DNA from: Pseudomonas sp. MN1F
Lineage (GTDB): Bacteria; Pseudomonadota; Gammaproteobacteria; Pseudomonadales; Pseudomonadaceae
Assembly (NCBI RefSeq): GCF_009391885.1
Contig: NZ_VZII01000004.1
Location: forward strand, 1-64,000
Direction: 5' to 3'
Length of the DNA: 64,000 bases
Shown here: in pieces, positions 17,346 to 25,161 of the stretch
Layout: each line of letters opens with the position of its first letter
How positions within the stretch are numbered: position 1 is the first letter of the stretch
The notes under the pieces: generated by a model
What the model saw: only the letters and a program-made list of their open reading frames with translations
Databases searched by the model: none
Told to the model about the DNA's origin: nothing
Translations under genes and position numbers: made by a program

Positions 17346-17400
17346 TGCTATAGCAGTGCTTATGAGAGATAAAAACTACTATAGCAAGTCTTATGATTGA
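17346..17400. promoter_or_regulatory. Paired operator of the XRE regulator
   Basis: TGCTATAGCA (17346-17355, perfect palindrome) and TACTATAGCA (17377-17386) are spaced exactly 31 bases apart, three helical turns. Each is followed by a similar CTTATGA, so the whole ~20-base unit is directly repeated. It sits immediately before the XRE gene start, consistent with autoregulation by dimer pairs. Confidence 0.75.
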
Positions 17401-17463
17401 GAGGGGGTCGCATGCCCGGGCGTTATACATGACCCACTGCTCACATCAAGCGGCGTGGCGAAT

Positions 17464-17640
17464 GGCACCGGCTCCGTCGGTGTTCGCGGGCAAGCCCGCT
17501 TCCACAGGATCTCCGTTTGCTCTGGGATCTCTTGGTACTTGTGGGAGCTGGCCTTGCCAGCGATGAGGCCGGCGAAGCCGGTGCCAGACACCGCGTCGTT
17601 TGCTTCGCTGGGCAAGCCCGCTCCCGAAGTACCTGCGCAG
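17464..17640. repeat. Cluster of REP units
   Basis: Alternating REP-type units lie within 180 bases: GTTCGCGGGCAAGCCCGC at ~17483, the opposite-facing GTGGGAGCTGGCCTTGCCAG at ~17540, and CTGGGCAAGCCCGCTCCC at ~17607. The first (17464-17495) matches an inverted copy at 16295-16326. No gene is evident; together with the XRE operator this fills 17337-17645. Confidence 0.75.
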
Positions 17641-17645
17641 CCCAG

Positions 17646-18182
17646 CTAGACCCCGTGTAGTCTGAGTGCCCGCTGAGCACACTCCCGCCAGTTCATCCTG
17701 CGCTTCACCATCGGCGTCATCTCTGCATCTTCAGCCGCCATCACCACCGGCATATCCCGCATCCTCACCCAAGGCTCACTCTGCCAATACAACAACGTCG
17801 CCGTCCGCCCTCCAGGCCAGCACATTCGCCCCAGTCGCGGTGTATCCGCTTCTCCATCCACCTGGCCATCACGCAGCACCGCCACCACCTCATGGGTCAG
17901 CCACCAGCGCAGATGGCGGTTCTCCGGAACATGATGATGCGCCAGCAAGGTATACGCCCCGGACTCGCTGACCATCGTGGTCTCCTGATACTGCCCATAG
18001 CGCAGCAGTTGCACGTTGCGGTACTGGTCCGGGTCGAGCTTGCGGATGCAGTGTTCGTCGAAGAAGCGAGCGCTCAGCCGGCCGAGTTCGTGGGCGCAGA
18101 ACCAGGCTTGGGATTCGAGCCATAGGGAGTGGAGGGGGCGGTTGTGGCGGGTGAAGAGCGTGGGGGTGCGAAGGTCAGTCAT
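17646..18182 (-). CDS. Bro-N domain protein (phage antirepressor-like)
   Basis: A 178-residue protein whose first ~100 residues fit the Bro-N DNA-binding domain of phage antirepressors: SQAWFCAHELGRLS, then VSESGAYTLLAHH, then RWWLTHEVVAVLRDGQ. The C-terminal ~75 residues have no clear domain. GGAGG precedes the start, and the start lies inside a 29-codon leader ORF, so translation is probably coupled. A structured RNA upstream resembles phage C4 antisense RNA. It may be a relic of, or a domesticated piece from, a prophage immunity region; its target repressor is unknown. Confidence 0.82.
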   Translation of the reverse strand: MTDLRTPTLFTRHNRPLHSLWLESQAWFCAHELGRLSARFFDEHCIRKLDPDQYRNVQLLRYGQYQETTMVSESGAYTLLAHHHVPENRHLRWWLTHEVVAVLRDGQVDGEADTPRLGRMCWPGGRTATLLYWQSEPWVRMRDMPVVMAAEDAEMTPMVKRRMNWRECAQRALRLHGV

Positions 18183-18264
18183 GGTTGGCCTCCGTAGTCC
18201 TGGATGAATTGAACTCGCCAGATGCATGTGCGAAAGGCGGGGTATTGCTAGCTTTTATAGGCAT
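18175..18264 (-). CDS. 29-codon leader ORF overlapping the Bro-N gene (icd-like position)
   Basis: A small ORF starts at ATG 18264 with GAGG and AAGGA just upstream and ends with TGA at 18175, overlapping the Bro-N start by 8 bases. Its peptide (MPIKASNTPPFAHASGEF and so on) has no family I recognise. The position matches icd/orfx in the P1/P7 immI operon, which lies between c4 and ant and couples ant translation. That a peptide is made is inferred from the ribosome site and overlap only. Confidence 0.6.
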   Translation of the reverse strand: MPIKASNTPPFAHASGEFNSSRTTEANHD

Positions 18265-18274
18265 TTCCTTACCT

Positions 18275-18382
18275 CTACGTGATTTCAGCTTTCTTAGGGC
18301 TGGGTGTCGGGAGCTAAGAAATCCCACGTAGTGGACCGGACGTATTCCCCTTGCGGGTCTTGTATTAGTCCGCTCCCGACAT
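18275..18382 (-). ncRNA. C4-like antisense RNA candidate with its target site
   Basis: On the minus strand a 10-bp closing stem (18372-18381 with 18305-18314) encloses two inner hairpins, one with CCCGCAAGGG. The 3' part of the enclosed RNA (18331 down to 18314, CTACGTGGGATTTCTTAG) is complementary to 18297-18275, interrupted only by a bulge, and that target runs into the GAGG ribosome site of the leader ORF. Phage P1/P7 C4 RNA represses antirepressor synthesis in this way. Exact RNA ends cannot be set from sequence. Confidence 0.65.
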
Positions 18383-18417
18383 AACACGTTTTCTGCGCGC
18401 AGGATTAGACCACAGGC

Positions 18418-18445
18418 ACAAAAAAGCCGCATCTGTCGGGTGCGG
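18418..18445 (-). terminator. Hairpin with T-run upstream of the C4-like RNA
   Basis: On the minus strand CCGCA (18445-18441) pairs with TGCGG (18431-18427) and a run of six T follows. It lies between the candidate promoter at ~18515 and the C4-like RNA, so it could act as an attenuator of the locus. Confidence 0.65.
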
Positions 18446-18516
18446 ATTGACCGCTACGTGAGGCGTTTCTTAGGCGCCGAACAATAGTTAAAACGCAGCG
18501 GTTTAACAGGTCAATC
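18446..18516 (-). promoter_or_regulatory. Candidate promoter, operator and second target-like site
   Basis: On the minus strand TTGACC is followed after ~18 bases by TAACTA, a plausible sigma-70 promoter. The spacer holds an imperfect palindrome (GTTAAA and TTTAAC arms, 18487-18507) that could bind a repressor. Downstream, 18473-18454 reads CTAAGAAACGCCTCACGTAG, a near copy of the leader-ORF target of the C4-like RNA. All of this is inference from sequence shape. Confidence 0.45.
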
Positions 18517-18549
18517 TGAAATTCTGTAGGACTTTTCTGATTTGATGCT

Positions 18550-18575
18550 GAGCCATCTTAATAGATGGCTCTTTT
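18550..18575 (+). terminator. Hairpin after the ATPase gene
   Basis: GAGCCATC and GATGGCTC pair around a six-base loop, and TTTT follows on the + strand. It sits 3-28 bases beyond the ATPase stop codon; on the minus strand the T-run is absent, so its orientation of action is uncertain. Confidence 0.5.
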
Positions 18576-18577
18576 GG

Positions 18578-20050
18578 CTAGCGCTCTCGTCGAATGTCTA
18601 TTTTTTCAGACAAAGCATAGAGTACTTTAGGGTCGCGAATCTCATACATGGTACTACCGTTTGGTCCTTTTTCTTCGCATCTAACAATCAGGCCAATGCT
18701 TTCCATGCCGACAATATAGTTCGTAGTTGAGCTGCCTGTTTTTGCCTGTTCGTTTAGCGCGTTAGCAGTAAATTTAGGGGCGTCAAGCTTGGAGAGGTGC
18801 GAGATGTAGGAGTATACATCCATTGAATTCTTTCTCGCAGTGCTCTTGCGCGGATAGTACTCGTAGAAGCTGAAACCTTTTACAAAGTTTGCAATTCCTG
18901 TTTGTACAGCGCTTTCAGTTAGTAGCTCTGAGTTTTTATTGCTTTTGTGCTGGGCTTTAAATATGTAGTTGAGCGCTTGGAGCATGTCTCGGGGGTTGCC
19001 ATGAGAGATGTTCCATAATTTATCGAAGTCATTTGGGTTTGCCATGATGGATTTCATGGAGCTTACTTTGCTTCCGGAAAAGCTACCTAGGCGAGTATCA
19101 AGTAGTTTTTCAAGCTCATCTTTTTCCCACTTTATCTCTTCGCAGCAAAATTTGTTCTTCCTGAAATAGGGTAGGATTCTATTAAAGGGGATAGACCATA
19201 CGGAGATAACAATTTGGATATCTCTATGAAGCAAGAATTTGTTATCAGTGAATAGCGGCTTTATGAATTCCGATATTTTATCAGCGTCATTCTCTAAGCG
19301 ATGATCTTCATCGATTTTGTCCAAGCAAAAAACTGCTTTCTGGCCATTGATTTTTTTATACAAGGCTAGGGTTTTTTCTAGGATATGGTAGTTTTCGGGG
19401 CTTTGCTCCGGGTCGGAGATTTTATCAAGGCTGAGTTCTTTGAAAAAATCCCTTGCTTCAAAGGTGTTTGTTGAAGGGAGATTTAGGTGTTTTAGTACCG
19501 CATCTGAAGCTATGTCGATAGTAGATGAGGCAATGTTGTTTAGTAAGGACCTAAACGGATTGTAGATTTTGACTGCAAGTGCCTTGAGCGGGTTTTGCTG
19601 TATCGACTTTATCTTCTCGTGAGCCAATTCCATCGTGGTATGGTTGGCGTAGAATTTTATAAGATATGAGACCAGTATCTTTTCGTCGTTAGCAAGAAAA
19701 GCTTTTCTGACTCTTTTTGATGATAGGTCAAGAAGTAAACTTTTAGTTATCCCGATCAGGAAAAGATCATAGATCTTTTCGCTTGAGCTTTCGACAGGGA
19801 CTGAAGAGAAATTGTCAATGTCGATGGTTTTTTTGTTGTTTGTGATCTCTTTAAGAAGTACGGTTTTACCTGTGCCTCGCTCCCCGTAGATGAATGCAGG
19901 TGCTCCGCTCTCTATATTCTGCCGAATCGGTGAGTATGCACTGGGCTGAACGAAGATATCCTTTAGGTCTTCAAGTTCATTTTCTGCGGTGAAAGCTGAG
20001 AAAGGGTATTTGTCAAAGCCAAATTTTTTATAGAATTTTTCGAATGACAT
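18578..20050 (-). CDS. P-loop ATPase of the accessory region (Sll1717-like)
   Basis: A 490-residue ATPase with Walker A GERGTGKT (residues 56-63) and Walker B VFCLDKIDE (about 240-248). The opening FGFDKYPFSAFTAENE and the C-terminal winged-helix-like region (about 405-480, ending MYEIRDPKVLYALSEK) resemble P-loop ATPases named after Sll1717. Codon use is markedly AT-rich (many AAA, TTT, ATA) beside GC-rich neighbours, a clear sign of transfer. It stands alone between the Bro-N locus and nrdB. Function is unknown; a role in defence is possible but unproven. ATG 20050 is preferred because the earlier ATG at 20074 lies in a terminator hairpin. Confidence 0.7.
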   Translation of the reverse strand: MSFEKFYKKFGFDKYPFSAFTAENELEDLKDIFVQPSAYSPIRQNIESGAPAFIYGERGTGKTVLLKEITNNKKTIDIDNFSSVPVESSSEKIYDLFLIGITKSLLLDLSSKRVRKAFLANDEKILVSYLIKFYANHTTMELAHEKIKSIQQNPLKALAVKIYNPFRSLLNNIASSTIDIASDAVLKHLNLPSTNTFEARDFFKELSLDKISDPEQSPENYHILEKTLALYKKINGQKAVFCLDKIDEDHRLENDADKISEFIKPLFTDNKFLLHRDIQIVISVWSIPFNRILPYFRKNKFCCEEIKWEKDELEKLLDTRLGSFSGSKVSSMKSIMANPNDFDKLWNISHGNPRDMLQALNYIFKAQHKSNKNSELLTESAVQTGIANFVKGFSFYEYYPRKSTARKNSMDVYSYISHLSKLDAPKFTANALNEQAKTGSSTTNYIVGMESIGLIVRCEEKGPNGSTMYEIRDPKVLYALSEKIDIRRER

Positions 20051-20064
20051 ATGCTGTCCGGAGG

Positions 20065-20086
20065 AAAGCCTCATTCCTGAGGCTTT
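20065..20086 (-). terminator. Terminator after nrdB
   Basis: AAAGCCTCA and TGAGGCTTT pair around a four-base loop, about 40 bases after the nrdB stop on the minus strand. It also marks the boundary between core nrd genes and the AT-rich ATPase gene. Confidence 0.65.
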
Positions 20087-20126
20087 CGTCGTTGCATGAA
20101 ATTAAGATGGATTCAGTAGATAATGC

Positions 20127-21377
20127 TTAATCCCAGCTCAGCGCCCCACCCGTCTGATACTCGATCACGCGAGTCTCGAAGAAGTTCTTCTCTTTCTTCA
20201 AGTCCATGATCTCGCTCATCCACGGAAACGGGTTGGTAGTCCCCGGATATTCTTCCTTCAGACCAATCTGAGTCAGGCGACGGTTGGCGATGAACTTGAG
20301 GTAATCCTCCATCATCGCCGCGTTCATGCCCAACACACCGCGTGGCATGGTGTCACGGGCGTATTCGATCTCCAGCTGGGTCCCTTGCAGGATCATCTGG
20401 GTCGCTTCTTCCTTCATCGCCGCGTCCCACAGGTGCGGGTTCTCGATCTTGATCTGGTTGATCACGTCGATACCGAAGTTCAGGTGCATCGACTCGTCAC
20501 GCAGGATGTATTGGAACTGCTCGGCAACGCCGGTCATCTTGTTGCGGCGGCCCATCGACAGGATCTGGGTGAAGCCGCAGTAGAAGAAGATGCCTTCCAG
20601 AACGCAGTAGTAGGCGATCAGGTTGCGCAGCAGCTCTTTGTCGGTTTCGACGGTACCGGTGTTGAATTCCGGGTCGGAGATGGCGCGGGTGTACTTCAGG
20701 CCCCAGGCTGCCTTCTTGGCGACCGACGGGATCTCGTGGTACATGTTGAAGATCTCGCCTTCATCCATGCCCAGCGACTCGATGCAGTACTGGTAGGCGT
20801 GGGTGTGGATCGCCTCTTCGAAGGCCTGGCGCAGGATGTACTGGCGGCACTCCGGGTTGGTGATCAGGCGGTACACGGCCAGTGCCAGGTTGTTGGCAAC
20901 CAGCGAGTCGGCAGTGGAGAAGAAGCCGAGGTTGCGCATGACGATGCGGCGCTCGTCTTCGGTCAGGCCGTCCATGCTCTTCCACAGGGCGATGTCGGCG
21001 GTCATGTTGACCTCTTGCGGCATCCAGTGGTTGGCGCAGCCGTCGAGGTACTTCTGCCAGGCCCAGTCGTACTTGAACGGCACCAGCTGGTTGAGGTCGG
21101 CGCGGCAGTTGATCATGCGCTTTTCGTCAACGGCGACGCGGGCCGAGGAGCCTTCCAGCTCGGCCAGGCCTTCGGCGACGTCGAGGGCGTCGAGGGCGGC
21201 CTTGGCGCGCTTGACAGCGTCGGAGTCAGAGGCGGTGGCGGCGCGGGCTTCCAGGGCGGCGGCACCGCCGGCGCTGTCGAGCTTGTCGAGGGTGGCGGCG
21301 GCAGTGGCCTGCGCAGCGGTGTTGCCTTTGGCGGCGACTTCGCCGTCTTCCTTATCGAATTCGTCCCAGCTCAGCAT
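20127..21377 (-). CDS. nrdB: Ribonucleotide reductase class Ia, beta subunit
   Basis: A 416-residue radical-generating subunit that supplies the tyrosyl radical to NrdA for making deoxyribonucleotides. Iron ligands and radical Tyr are visible in [12 protein letters not shown] (E, H and Y four residues after H), with the second Glu/His pair in [10 protein letters not shown]. The N-terminal ~85 residues are a low-complexity Ala-rich extension (several KAALDAL-like pieces), as in other pseudomonads. AGGAGA before ATG 21377 favours this start over ATG 21404. It lies downstream of nrdA on the same strand. Confidence 0.93.
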   Translation of the reverse strand: MLSWDEFDKEDGEVAAKGNTAAQATAAATLDKLDSAGGAAALEARAATASDSDAVKRAKAALDALDVAEGLAELEGSSARVAVDEKRMINCRADLNQLVPFKYDWAWQKYLDGCANHWMPQEVNMTADIALWKSMDGLTEDERRIVMRNLGFFSTADSLVANNLALAVYRLITNPECRQYILRQAFEEAIHTHAYQYCIESLGMDEGEIFNMYHEIPSVAKKAAWGLKYTRAISDPEFNTGTVETDKELLRNLIAYYCVLEGIFFYCGFTQILSMGRRNKMTGVAEQFQYILRDESMHLNFGIDVINQIKIENPHLWDAAMKEEATQMILQGTQLEIEYARDTMPRGVLGMNAAMMEDYLKFIANRRLTQIGLKEEYPGTTNPFPWMSEIMDLKKEKNFFETRVIEYQTGGALSWD

Positions 21378-21539
21378 GGTGAGATTCTCCTGCTTGAGGG
21401 CCATCTATGAAGTATGGCCGGTGGATCTTGGTTGCGGTGCGGTGCACGCAAATCTGGAGTGCCCGGGGAGGGCTGGCCGGGGCTTTGCAGTCACGGCTTA
21501 TTGTGTCTGGCTGTGGAGAGGCGGCGGGAATGCCGGCCT

Positions 21540-21614
21540 CATCGCGGGTGAACCCGCTCGCACAGGGTCCGCAGTGATGCGGAAAACGCGTCGAGGCTTC
21601 CCGAAGGAAGCCTC
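21540..21614. repeat. Single REP unit and nrdA terminator
   Basis: A REP unit (CATCGCGGGTGAACCCGC onward, 21540-21566) is followed by a CCGCA/TGCGG hairpin and by the 22-base stem-loop 21593-21614 (GAGGCTTCC / GGAAGCCTC). The latter is 9 bases after the nrdA stop on the minus strand and may end or attenuate transcription into nrdB. Confidence 0.7.
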
Positions 21615-21623
21615 AGCCCGGCC

Positions 21624-24503
21624 TTACTGGCAGGCTTCGCAATCCGGCTCGTCGATCGCGCAGGCCTTCGGCACTGGCGCGGGGCCCGCTGCCTGGACCG
21701 GGGCGCTGTCGCCACCGCTGGAAACGGCGTTGAGCTTGCCGGTGTTGATGGTCGACTTCTCGGTGCTGGTCGCGGCCAGGGCACGGAGGTAGTAGGTGGT
21801 CTTCAGACCACGGTACCAGGCCATGCGGTAGGTCACGTCCAGCTTCTTGCCCGAGGCGCCAGCGATGTACAGGTTCAGCGACTGGGCCTGGTCGATCCAC
21901 TTCTGGCGACGGGAGGCAGCGTCGACGATCCACTTGGTCTCGACTTCGAACGCGGTGGCGTACAGGTCTTTCAGCTCTTGCGGGATACGCTCGATCTGCT
22001 GCACCGAACCGTCGTAGTACTTCAGGTCGTTGATCATCACCGAGTCCCACAGGTCGCGGGCCTTCAGGTCGCGAACCAGGTACGGGTTGATCACGGTGAA
22101 CTCGCCCGACAGGTTCGATTTCACGTACAGGTTCTGGTAGGTCGGCTCGATCGACTGCGACACGCCAGTGATGTTGGCGATGGTCGCGGTTGGCGCGATG
22201 GCCATGATGTTCGAGTTACGAATGCCTTTCTGCACGCGGGCACGCACCGGCGCCCAGTCCAGCGACTCTTCCAGGTTGACGTCGATGTACTTCTGGCCAC
22301 GGGCTTCGATCAGGATCTGTTGCGAGTCCAGCGGCAGGATGCCCTTGGACCACAGCGAACCCTGGAAGGTCTCGTAGGCGCCACGCTCGTCGGCCAGGTC
22401 GCAGGACGCCTGGATCGCGTAGTAGCTGACCGCTTCCATCGACTTGTCGGCGAACTCGACGGCAGCGTCGGAGCCGTACGGGATGTGCTGCAGGTACAGC
22501 GCGTCCTGGAAGCCCATGATGCCGAGGCCGACCGGGCGGTGCTTGAAGTTCGAGTTACGCGCTTGCGGCACCGAGTAGTAGTTGATGTCGATCACGTTGT
22601 CGAGCATGCGCACGGCGGTGTTCACGGTGCGTTGCAGCTTGGCGGTGTCCAGCTTGCCATCGACGATGTGGTTCGGCAGGTTGATCGAGCCCAGGTTGCA
22701 GACCGCGATCTCGTCCTTGTTGGTGTTCAGGGTGATCTCGGTGCACAGGTTCGAGCTGTGGACCACGCCCACGTGCTGCTGCGGCGAACGCAGGTTGCAC
22801 GGGTCCTTGAAGGTCAGCCATGGGTGGCCGGTCTCGAACAGCATCGACAGCATCTTGCGCCACAGGTCTTTGGCCTGGATGGTCTTGAACACCTTGATCT
22901 TGTTGTACTCGGTCAGGGCTTCGTAGTACTCGTAGCGCTCTTCGAAGGCCTTGCCGGTCAGGTCGTGCAGATCAGGCACTTCCGATGGCGAGAACAGGGT
23001 CCACTTGCCGTCATCGAAGACGCGCTTCATGAACAGGTCAGGGATCCAGTTGGCGGTGTTCATGTCGTGGGTACGACGACGGTCATCACCGGTGTTCTTG
23101 CGCAGCTCGATGAATTCTTCGATGTCCAGGTGCCAGGTTTCCAGGTAGGCGCACACGGCGCCTTTGCGCTTGCCACCCTGGTTGACGGCAACGGCGGTGT
23201 CGTTGACCACTTTCAGGAACGGCACGACGCCCTGGGATTTGCCGTTGGTGCCCTTGATGTAGGAGCCCAGTGCACGCACAGGGGTCCAGTCGTTGCCCAG
23301 GCCACCGGCGAATTTCGACAGCATGGCGTTGTCGTGGATCGCGTGGTAGATGCCCGACAGGTCGTCCGGCACGGTGGTCAGGTAGCAGCTCGACAGCTGC
23401 GGGCGCAGGGTGCCGGCGTTGAACAGGGTCGGGGTCGAAGCCATGTAGTCGAACGACGAGAGCAGGTTGTAGAACTCGATCGCGCGGGCTTCTTTGTCTT
23501 TCTCTTCCAGCGCCAGGCCCATGGCCACGCGCATGAAGAACACCTGCGGCAGCTCGAAGCGCACGCCATCCTTGTGGATGAAGTAGCGGTCGTACAGGGT
23601 CTGCAGGCCCAGGTAGGTGAACTGCTGGTCGCGCTCGTGGTTGATCGCCTTGCCCAGTTTTTCCAGGTCGAAGTCGGCCAGTGCCGGGTTCAGCAGCTCG
23701 AACTCGATACCTTTGGCGACATAGGCCGGCAGGGCCTTGGCGTATAGGTCGGCCATCTCGTGGTGGGTGGCGCTGTCGGCCACTTCGAGGAAGCCCAGGC
23801 CTTCGGCGCGCAGGGTGTCCATCAGCAGGCGGGCGGTGACGAACGAGTAGTTCGGCTCACGCTCGACCAGGGTACGGGCGGTCATCACCAGGGCGGTGTT
23901 GACGTCCTTGATGGCCACGCCGTCGTACAGGTTCTTCAGGGTTTCGCGCTGGATCAGGTCGCCATCGACTTCGGCCAGGCCTTCGCAGGCTTCGCTGATG
24001 ATGGTGTTCAGGCGCGCCATGTCCAGCGGCGCCAGGCTGCCGTCGGCCAGGGTGATGCGGATGCTTGGGTGCGGCTCGACCACGGACTCGGCGTTGCTGC
24101 GGGTCGCGCGCTCCTTGGCGCGCTGGTCGCGGTAGATCACGTAGTCACGGGCGACTTTCTGCTCGCCGGCACGCATCAGGGCCAGTTCGACCTGGTCCTG
24201 GATTTCTTCGATGTGGATGGTGCCACCCGATGGCATGCGACGCTTGAACGTGGCGGTGACCTGCTCGGTCAGGCGTGCAACGGTGTCGTGGATGCGCGAC
24301 GAGGCAGCGGCGGTGCCGCCTTCAACTGCGAGGAACGCCTTGGTGATGGCCACGGTGATCTTGTCGTCGGTGTAGGGGACGACAGTGCCGTTGCGCTTGA
24401 TCACGCGCAGTTGGCCCGGAGCGGTGGCGGCCAGATCCTGGTTGGAATCGGCGGCCTGCGGCGCCAAAGCCTGCGGGTTCTCGCGAGTCGTGTCGGTTTG
24501 CAT
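21624..24503 (-). CDS. nrdA: Ribonucleotide reductase class Ia, alpha subunit
   Basis: A 959-residue catalytic subunit. Near the N-terminus are two ATP-cone-type allosteric regions (VIKRNGTVVPYTDDKITVAI, then IRITLADGSLAPLDMARLN). Active-site cysteines appear in LSSCYLTT, SNLCTEITLN and AVCNLGSINLP, and the C-terminal shuttle pair is in CEACQ at the end. GTGGAG lies about 10 bases before ATG 24503; the earlier in-frame ATG 24527 has no ribosome site. NrdR-like boxes and a DnaA box lie upstream. Confidence 0.95.
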   Translation of the reverse strand: MQTDTTRENPQALAPQAADSNQDLAATAPGQLRVIKRNGTVVPYTDDKITVAITKAFLAVEGGTAAASSRIHDTVARLTEQVTATFKRRMPSGGTIHIEEIQDQVELALMRAGEQKVARDYVIYRDQRAKERATRSNAESVVEPHPSIRITLADGSLAPLDMARLNTIISEACEGLAEVDGDLIQRETLKNLYDGVAIKDVNTALVMTARTLVEREPNYSFVTARLLMDTLRAEGLGFLEVADSATHHEMADLYAKALPAYVAKGIEFELLNPALADFDLEKLGKAINHERDQQFTYLGLQTLYDRYFIHKDGVRFELPQVFFMRVAMGLALEEKDKEARAIEFYNLLSSFDYMASTPTLFNAGTLRPQLSSCYLTTVPDDLSGIYHAIHDNAMLSKFAGGLGNDWTPVRALGSYIKGTNGKSQGVVPFLKVVNDTAVAVNQGGKRKGAVCAYLETWHLDIEEFIELRKNTGDDRRRTHDMNTANWIPDLFMKRVFDDGKWTLFSPSEVPDLHDLTGKAFEERYEYYEALTEYNKIKVFKTIQAKDLWRKMLSMLFETGHPWLTFKDPCNLRSPQQHVGVVHSSNLCTEITLNTNKDEIAVCNLGSINLPNHIVDGKLDTAKLQRTVNTAVRMLDNVIDINYYSVPQARNSNFKHRPVGLGIMGFQDALYLQHIPYGSDAAVEFADKSMEAVSYYAIQASCDLADERGAYETFQGSLWSKGILPLDSQQILIEARGQKYIDVNLEESLDWAPVRARVQKGIRNSNIMAIAPTATIANITGVSQSIEPTYQNLYVKSNLSGEFTVINPYLVRDLKARDLWDSVMINDLKYYDGSVQQIERIPQELKDLYATAFEVETKWIVDAASRRQKWIDQAQSLNLYIAGASGKKLDVTYRMAWYRGLKTTYYLRALAATSTEKSTINTGKLNAVSSGGDSAPVQAAGPAPVPKACAIDEPDCEACQ

Positions 24504-24822
24504 GGGTGGGTGTCTCCACAGTTTCAATAGTGTTCAGGCGCCTTCTGGGCGCCCACCGTTCCGTCCACTTGCTCGATGGCCTTGGCGAGGATGCGTCATG
24601 CGCGCGCATCCACCCGCTCGGGCGTACCGACTTCGGGACAGATCAGGAAATGGGGGCAAGAACCTTGCCGCTCCCTGGCCGAAGTCAAATGCTCTGGGTT
24701 GAGCCAGAGCAGGCTGTTCAGTATCCGCTAGGAGCGGTTGGATCGTTGAAACCACGACGAGTTCTGCCAGAAAAATCGCTTGAATTTTTCTGCTGACTCA
24801 TGCTTGGCGTGGGTGACTGAAA

Positions 24823-24869
24823 CCCAACATCTAGTGGTTTGCTGCGCTGGGGATACAAGATAATGCGGT
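24823..24869 (-). promoter_or_regulatory. Pair of NrdR-box-like sites before nrdA
   Basis: CCCAACATCTAGTGGT (24823-24838) and TACAAGATAATGCGGT (24854-24869) resemble the NrdR box ACACWATATATWGTGT, and their 31-base spacing equals three helical turns as in known nrd promoters. NrdR represses nrd genes when dATP is abundant. Confidence 0.6.
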
Positions 24870-24895
24870 ACAGGGGTCTTTGCAAGGCGATCGGC

Positions 24896-24904
24896 TGTGG
24901 ATAA
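24896..24904 (+). promoter_or_regulatory. DnaA box upstream of nrdA
   Basis: TGTGGATAA is the exact reverse complement of the consensus DnaA box TTATCCACA. DnaA control of nrdAB is established in E. coli; the position near the NrdR boxes suggests the same here. Confidence 0.6.
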
Positions 24905-25161
24905 CTTGTGCGTACTTTGTGAGTGAATAGTGGGTAATCGCTGTAGGCCTAGTGCCAAGTGGTGTTCACTATTTTTCTCTTGCTCGCTGCCCCCAGGCAG
25001 AATTTTGCGGGGGCGAACCCTACCACAAAAAACGGTTCAGTCGAGGTTACCGCCGGGCAGCTTGGCAGTGCCGGCGGGCGGCACGTAGTATCCGGGGGTG
25101 ATGTTGCCTTTTGGTTAAAGGCGGGTACCGACATAAAAACAACAATACAAAGGCAGGGGCC

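Larger units (their letters stand above)
24504..25161. other. Divergent intergenic region nrdA / rstA
   Basis: This ~660-base region holds the nrdA leader, the NrdR-like and DnaA boxes, and toward rstA several GC-rich inverted repeats (for example CTGCC / GGCAG near 24990). I see no credible gene in it. Confidence 0.6.

Noticed and set aside
17400..17645. Possible CRISPR array or small gene in the repeat-rich stretch
   Set aside because: The repeats are inverted REP-type palindromes of uneven spacing, without direct repeats and unique spacers; no ribosome site or domain supports a gene.
18550..18575. A tRNA-end attachment site for the accessory region
   Set aside because: The hairpin next to the ATPase is not part of a tRNA, and no direct repeat of it was seen near 16100 or 20100; no integrase gene is present.
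22000..23747. 589-codon + strand frame opposite nrdA
   Set aside because: Val/Asp/His-rich antisense translation; nrdA on the minus strand is complete and conserved.
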